Shown here piece by piece: positions 61,215 through 64,000 of a stretch of 64,000 nt of DNA; within the stretch, counting starts at the first letter, position 1, and each line of letters begins with the position of its first letter. The position numbers and the translations under genes are program-made. The notes beneath the pieces are model-generated. The model saw only the letters and a list, made by a program, of their open reading frames with translations, searched no databases and was not told the DNA's origin. Source of the stretch: Caenicola sp034331105 (lineage in GTDB: Bacteria > Synergistota > Synergistia > Synergistales > Synergistaceae); the NCBI GenBank assembly GCA_034331105.1, contig JAXQGB010000012.1, forward strand, positions 62,001 through 126,000, in the 5' to 3' direction.

Positions 61215-61225
61215 ATAAATCCCAA

Positions 61226-62584
61226 TTACACTAGCTTAGCGGGGGCCTTGAGTGTGCCCAGTATTGCTACTGAAACCGCGAGGACCGCGGCAGAGACGAT
61301 GAAAGGCACAAAGAAGGAACCGGTCATGGCCTGGAGTTTGCCTCCAAAGAACGGACCGCAGAAACCTGCCACTCCCCATGCCGTAAAGAGCAGTCCGTAG
61401 TTCGATCCCTGGTTCGCAGGACCGTAATATTGTAAGAGCGTGGCTGGGAAGAGAGTGAACATAGCTCCGTAGTTCCAGCCGATCAGGCCGGCACATGCGG
61501 CAAGGAGAGCCGCCGTTCTTCCTGCGGGGAAAAGTATGAGCATCGCAGCTGTCTGAAGTGCAAAGAGAACAACGAATATCTTTTTTGTCCCCATCCTGTC
61601 CGCAAGCGGACCTATCATAATGCGGACTGCCGCATTGAACACGGCAAGAGTGCTGGGTGCAAGCGAGGCAGACATCGCTATGCTCTTAGCCACATCCTCC
61701 GGGATGATCGCAGCGGCGTCAAGGCCCTCTTTTGCCCTGTAAACAAGGGTCATGGCGTCAATGCCATGCTTAGCGATCAGACCGATTACCATGAGTCCGG
61801 CAAATGAACCGCAGAAATAAGCGACCCAGAGAAGCCAGAACTGAGGTGTCTTTTTTGTCTCTTCATAAGTATAGTCCCTGCAGCATTTAACTACTCCATC
61901 CACTGACGACGGTACAGGCGGATTCCAGCCTGCCGGCCTGTAGCCTTTTGGAGGTTCCTTGAGACAGAGGGCGGCTAGAACTACCATTATTCCCATCGCT
62001 ATACCTACATATTTAAATACAGGAAGCGCACTGCCAAAATGGTTTATCATGCTTGTCGCCATAGGAGCCATAACGAATGAACCCAAGCCAAGCCCTACGA
62101 CTGTAAAACCCGTTGCAAGCGCCCTCTTGTCAGGCCACCATTTTGGTGCGGTCGCTATCGGAGGCAGATAGACGCATCCTCCTCCAAATCCGGCTATTAC
62201 ACCGTAATAAAGATACAAAAGGTAGAGGGGGGTCTTGCCTGCGGCCCTTGCAGCTTCACCGCCCGCAGCAATGACGGCAGGATCAGGCGGAGTTATGGTT
62301 GAGACCATGAAGAAACCGAAGGCCATGATGACCCCGCCGACAAGGACTACGTTCCTAGAACCGTATTTGTCGCTCAGGCGTCCGGCAGGAAAGGTCATAA
62401 GACCAAATATCAGGCATATCAGCGCATAGGCCATTGCAACGTCGGGGACGCTCCATCCGAACTGGGCCTGGAGGGGACGGATGAATACGCTGAAGGCATA
62501 AAGAAGCAATCCGCAGGTGGTACTGCCGAGAAGTCCTCCCAGCAGCGGGATCCATCGTGGAAATGTTTTTTCTGTCTGAGGCAT
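61226..62584 (-). CDS. MFS transporter, oxalate:formate antiporter (OFA) family
   Basis: About 452 residues with twelve membrane segments. WIPLLGGLLGSTTCGLLLYAFSVF, FPAGRLSDKYGSRNVVLVGG (MFS loop 2-3) and GVIAGFGGGCVYLPPIATAPKWWPDKRALATGFTVVG are OFA blocks. The family exchanges carboxylates such as oxalate, formate or lactate. Start at ATG 62584 after GGGAGAGAAC; the TTG immediately before is possible. A long imperfect hairpin repeat lies just after its stop. Confidence 0.88.
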   Translation of the reverse strand: MPQTEKTFPRWIPLLGGLLGSTTCGLLLYAFSVFIRPLQAQFGWSVPDVAMAYALICLIFGLMTFPAGRLSDKYGSRNVVLVGGVIMAFGFFMVSTITPPDPAVIAAGGEAARAAGKTPLYLLYLYYGVIAGFGGGCVYLPPIATAPKWWPDKRALATGFTVVGLGLGSFVMAPMATSMINHFGSALPVFKYVGIAMGIMVVLAALCLKEPPKGYRPAGWNPPVPSSVDGVVKCCRDYTYEETKKTPQFWLLWVAYFCGSFAGLMVIGLIAKHGIDAMTLVYRAKEGLDAAAIIPEDVAKSIAMSASLAPSTLAVFNAAVRIMIGPLADRMGTKKIFVVLFALQTAAMLILFPAGRTAALLAACAGLIGWNYGAMFTLFPATLLQYYGPANQGSNYGLLFTAWGVAGFCGPFFGGKLQAMTGSFFVPFIVSAAVLAVSVAILGTLKAPAKLV

Positions 62585-62761
62585 CAAGTTCTCTCCCTTT
62601 GTCTCTTTTTCAGAGTAATGAGAGATATTGTACAGAAATTTTGGAATTACACAACAAAAATATTCAAATCATCTTTAAATTTACAATTAGAAACAGTATT
62701 AATGCATCAAAGATCGAAAGCAGTTTCTACTGAGAGGACTGGCTGAGTTGGTCAATAACAA

Positions 62762-62801
62762 TAAAAATCAGCCTGTAAATCTAACGTCTTAGATATGCTG
62801 A
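62762..62801 (-). terminator. Terminator after cardiolipin synthase
   Basis: On the minus strand TCAGC ... GCTGA closes an inner ATCTA/TAGAT stem and is followed by TTTTTATT, about 20 bases beyond the stop at 62819. The stem is interrupted, so strength is moderate. Confidence 0.6.
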
Positions 62802-62818
62802 CCATTAAGATAACTCTA

Positions 62819-64000
62819 TCACTGCACAGGAGCCATTAGACGGCTCACGTTCACGGCGAGGCGGAAGAGGAAATTTGCTTGGGTGTATTCCGTTGCACTG
62901 ACTTGGGTACATCTTGAAAGATCGTCCAGAAGCATCTTTTCTGTTTTTTTCGCAAAATCCCTGTCATACATAATCATCGTTATCTCAAAATTCAGCCTGA
63001 ACGACCGGTTGTCGAAGTTTGCAGTCCCGACAGCTGATGTTTCGTCATCGACCAGAATGACTTTCTGGTGCATGAAGCCCTTGTTGTATTTGTAGACTTT
63101 AACTCCCGCCTTCTCAAGTTCCGGTAGATACGAATAGGCGGAAAGGCCGACTAAGATGTTGTCCGGATTTTTGGGTATGATGACCCTGACATCTACGCCT
63201 TTAAGTGCTGCGTTCTGCAAGGCCGAGACGATCTGCTCATCAGGCACGAAGTAAGGGCTTGCCAGCCAGAAACGTTTTTTAGCCGCATTGATCATGTCAA
63301 GAAAGAAGAGGGAGGCTGTCTCAAATTCATCCGCGGGTCCGGAGGGCAGGCTGAGTGCGGTCACCGTGCCTCCCGGTACCTGTTTAGGCGACCAGTTGAG
63401 TTCAGGCATTGCTTCTTTTGAAGCCCAGTACCAGTCTTCAGCGAAAGATAGCTGGACAGCCTGGACGACCGGGCCTCTGATTTCTACATGCGTATCTCTC
63501 CATGGCGACATGCCGGGATCAAGTCCAAGATATTCGTTACCGACGTTAAGTCCGCCTACATAAGCAACCTCCCCATCTGCGACCACTATCTTTCTATGGT
63601 TTCTAAAGTTGATCTGGAAACGGTTACCCTTGCCCTGCCTTGTGTTGAAGGCATGTATTCTGATTCCGGCGTCTTCAAAGGCTCTGCGGTAATTTTTGCT
63701 AAAACGGCTGCCTACCTCATCGTAAATGACTAGGCAGATGACGCCCTCTTTCGCTTTTTCGATAAGAGCATCCTGAAGTTTTATCCCCAGCTCATCATCT
63801 CTCAGGATGTAATACTGCACCAGGACATATTTTTTTGCTGACTCTATGCCCTTGAATATCGCATCGAAAGTATCTTCCCCGTCTATGAGAAGTTTAGCTG
63901 TGTTTCCTTTAGTGAAAGGCATCTTTGCGAGGCGCTGTATAAGGAGAGCCCTTGGAGTGTTCTCTCCTTCCTTCAGTCCATATTTTATAAAGTCATCCAA
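62819..64000 (-). CDS. cls: Cardiolipin synthase, 5' end outside the window
   Basis: 393 residues visible, two phospholipase-D domains with HKD motifs: FRNHRKIVVADGEVAYVGGLNVG (about 138-160) and GFMHQKVILVDDETSAVGTANFDNRS (about 305-330). The enzyme condenses phosphatidylglycerol into cardiolipin at the inner membrane. Family members are about 480 residues with two N-terminal membrane helices; those roughly 85 residues lie beyond base 64000. The C-terminus (SRLMAPVQ) is the usual one. Confidence 0.92.
   Translation of the reverse strand: MDDFIKYGLKEGENTPRALLIQRLAKMPFTKGNTAKLLIDGEDTFDAIFKGIESAKKYVLVQYYILRDDELGIKLQDALIEKAKEGVICLVIYDEVGSRFSKNYRRAFEDAGIRIHAFNTRQGKGNRFQINFRNHRKIVVADGEVAYVGGLNVGNEYLGLDPGMSPWRDTHVEIRGPVVQAVQLSFAEDWYWASKEAMPELNWSPKQVPGGTVTALSLPSGPADEFETASLFFLDMINAAKKRFWLASPYFVPDEQIVSALQNAALKGVDVRVIIPKNPDNILVGLSAYSYLPELEKAGVKVYKYNKGFMHQKVILVDDETSAVGTANFDNRSFRLNFEITMIMYDRDFAKKTEKMLLDDLSRCTQVSATEYTQANFLFRLAVNVSRLMAPVQ

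Noticed and set aside
60881..61225. attC (integron cassette recombination site) explanation for the hairpin repeats
   Set aside because: Long imperfect palindromes with variable stems recall attC sites, but the expected end boxes RYYYAAC and GTTRRRY were not found in the right places, and no cassettes or integrase lie near.

Overview
The window looks like part of the chromosome of an anaerobic, amino-acid-fermenting bacterium with an outer membrane. The signs are a TolC/HlyD-type efflux operon, two TRAP importers, a 2-hydroxyacid dehydrogenase with an electron-transfer flavoprotein, a catabolic threonine ammonia-lyase, an isoaspartyl dipeptidase beside a YfcC-type carrier, and an OxlT-like antiporter. 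This gene mix fits Synergistota best, with Negativicutes-like Firmicutes as the alternative. That placement is inference from content, not from a marker gene. TTG starts with good ribosome binding sites are common.

Layout. 0-3.8 kb: a GntR regulator, hemerythrin-like protein, GIY-YIG protein, DUF6530-like protein and a ProC-like oxidoreductase. 3.9-18.7 kb: an AT-rich catabolic block on the minus strand, with one long operon of eleven genes (TRAP transporter dctP-dctQ-dctM, two tandem aminotransferases, a racemase-like protein, a saccharopine-dehydrogenase-like protein, an M20 hydrolase, EtfB, EtfA, a GlcD-type flavoprotein, an amidinohydrolase-like enzyme) and its probable GntR regulator. 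The block lies between the intact proC-like gene and a second, roughly 93 % identical copy of that gene's last 231 bases, which suggests an insertion. 19-36 kb: a background region with an M6-like secreted protein, a YczE-type membrane protein, a PDZ-MORN secreted protein, threonine ammonia-lyase, the UPF0210/UPF0237 pair, a PLD-helicase-DUF3427 protein with a Nudix hydrolase, a SIMPL protein, RecQ, and YfcC plus IadA. 36.6-45.8 kb: a second AT-rich catabolic cassette (class III aminotransferase, fused TRAP permease, TAXI binding protein, CoA-acylating aldehyde dehydrogenase, divergent HMG-CoA-lyase-like enzyme, IclR regulator), bordered by a repeated terminator-like element and by IS3 and TnpB relics. 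46-59.4 kb: small accessory genes, AraC-DUF2000, and a TetR-regulated efflux operon (TolC, membrane fusion protein, two ATPases, two permeases). 59.5-64 kb: RsgA, an OFA-type transporter and cardiolipin synthase (cut by the window end), separated by unusual non-coding repeats.

How the genes work together. Each catabolic block pairs an importer, a transaminase, oxidative or CoA-forming steps and its own regulator, as expected for fermentation of a specific amino compound. Substrates cannot be read from sequence. Clear regulatory sites include a 20-bp perfect palindrome over the tetR promoter start, a 14-3-14 palindrome between the aldehyde dehydrogenase promoter and gene, and a 7-10-7 palindrome just downstream of the dctP promoter.

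The least explained DNA is non-coding. An 11-nt phased repeat (consensus RATTGGNAATC) occurs in four arrays at 30.5, 59.5, 60.7 and 60.8 kb. A family of long imperfect hairpins at 60.9-61.2 kb keeps its flanks while its stem sequences differ in a base-paired way. No rRNA, tRNA or CRISPR array was recognised.
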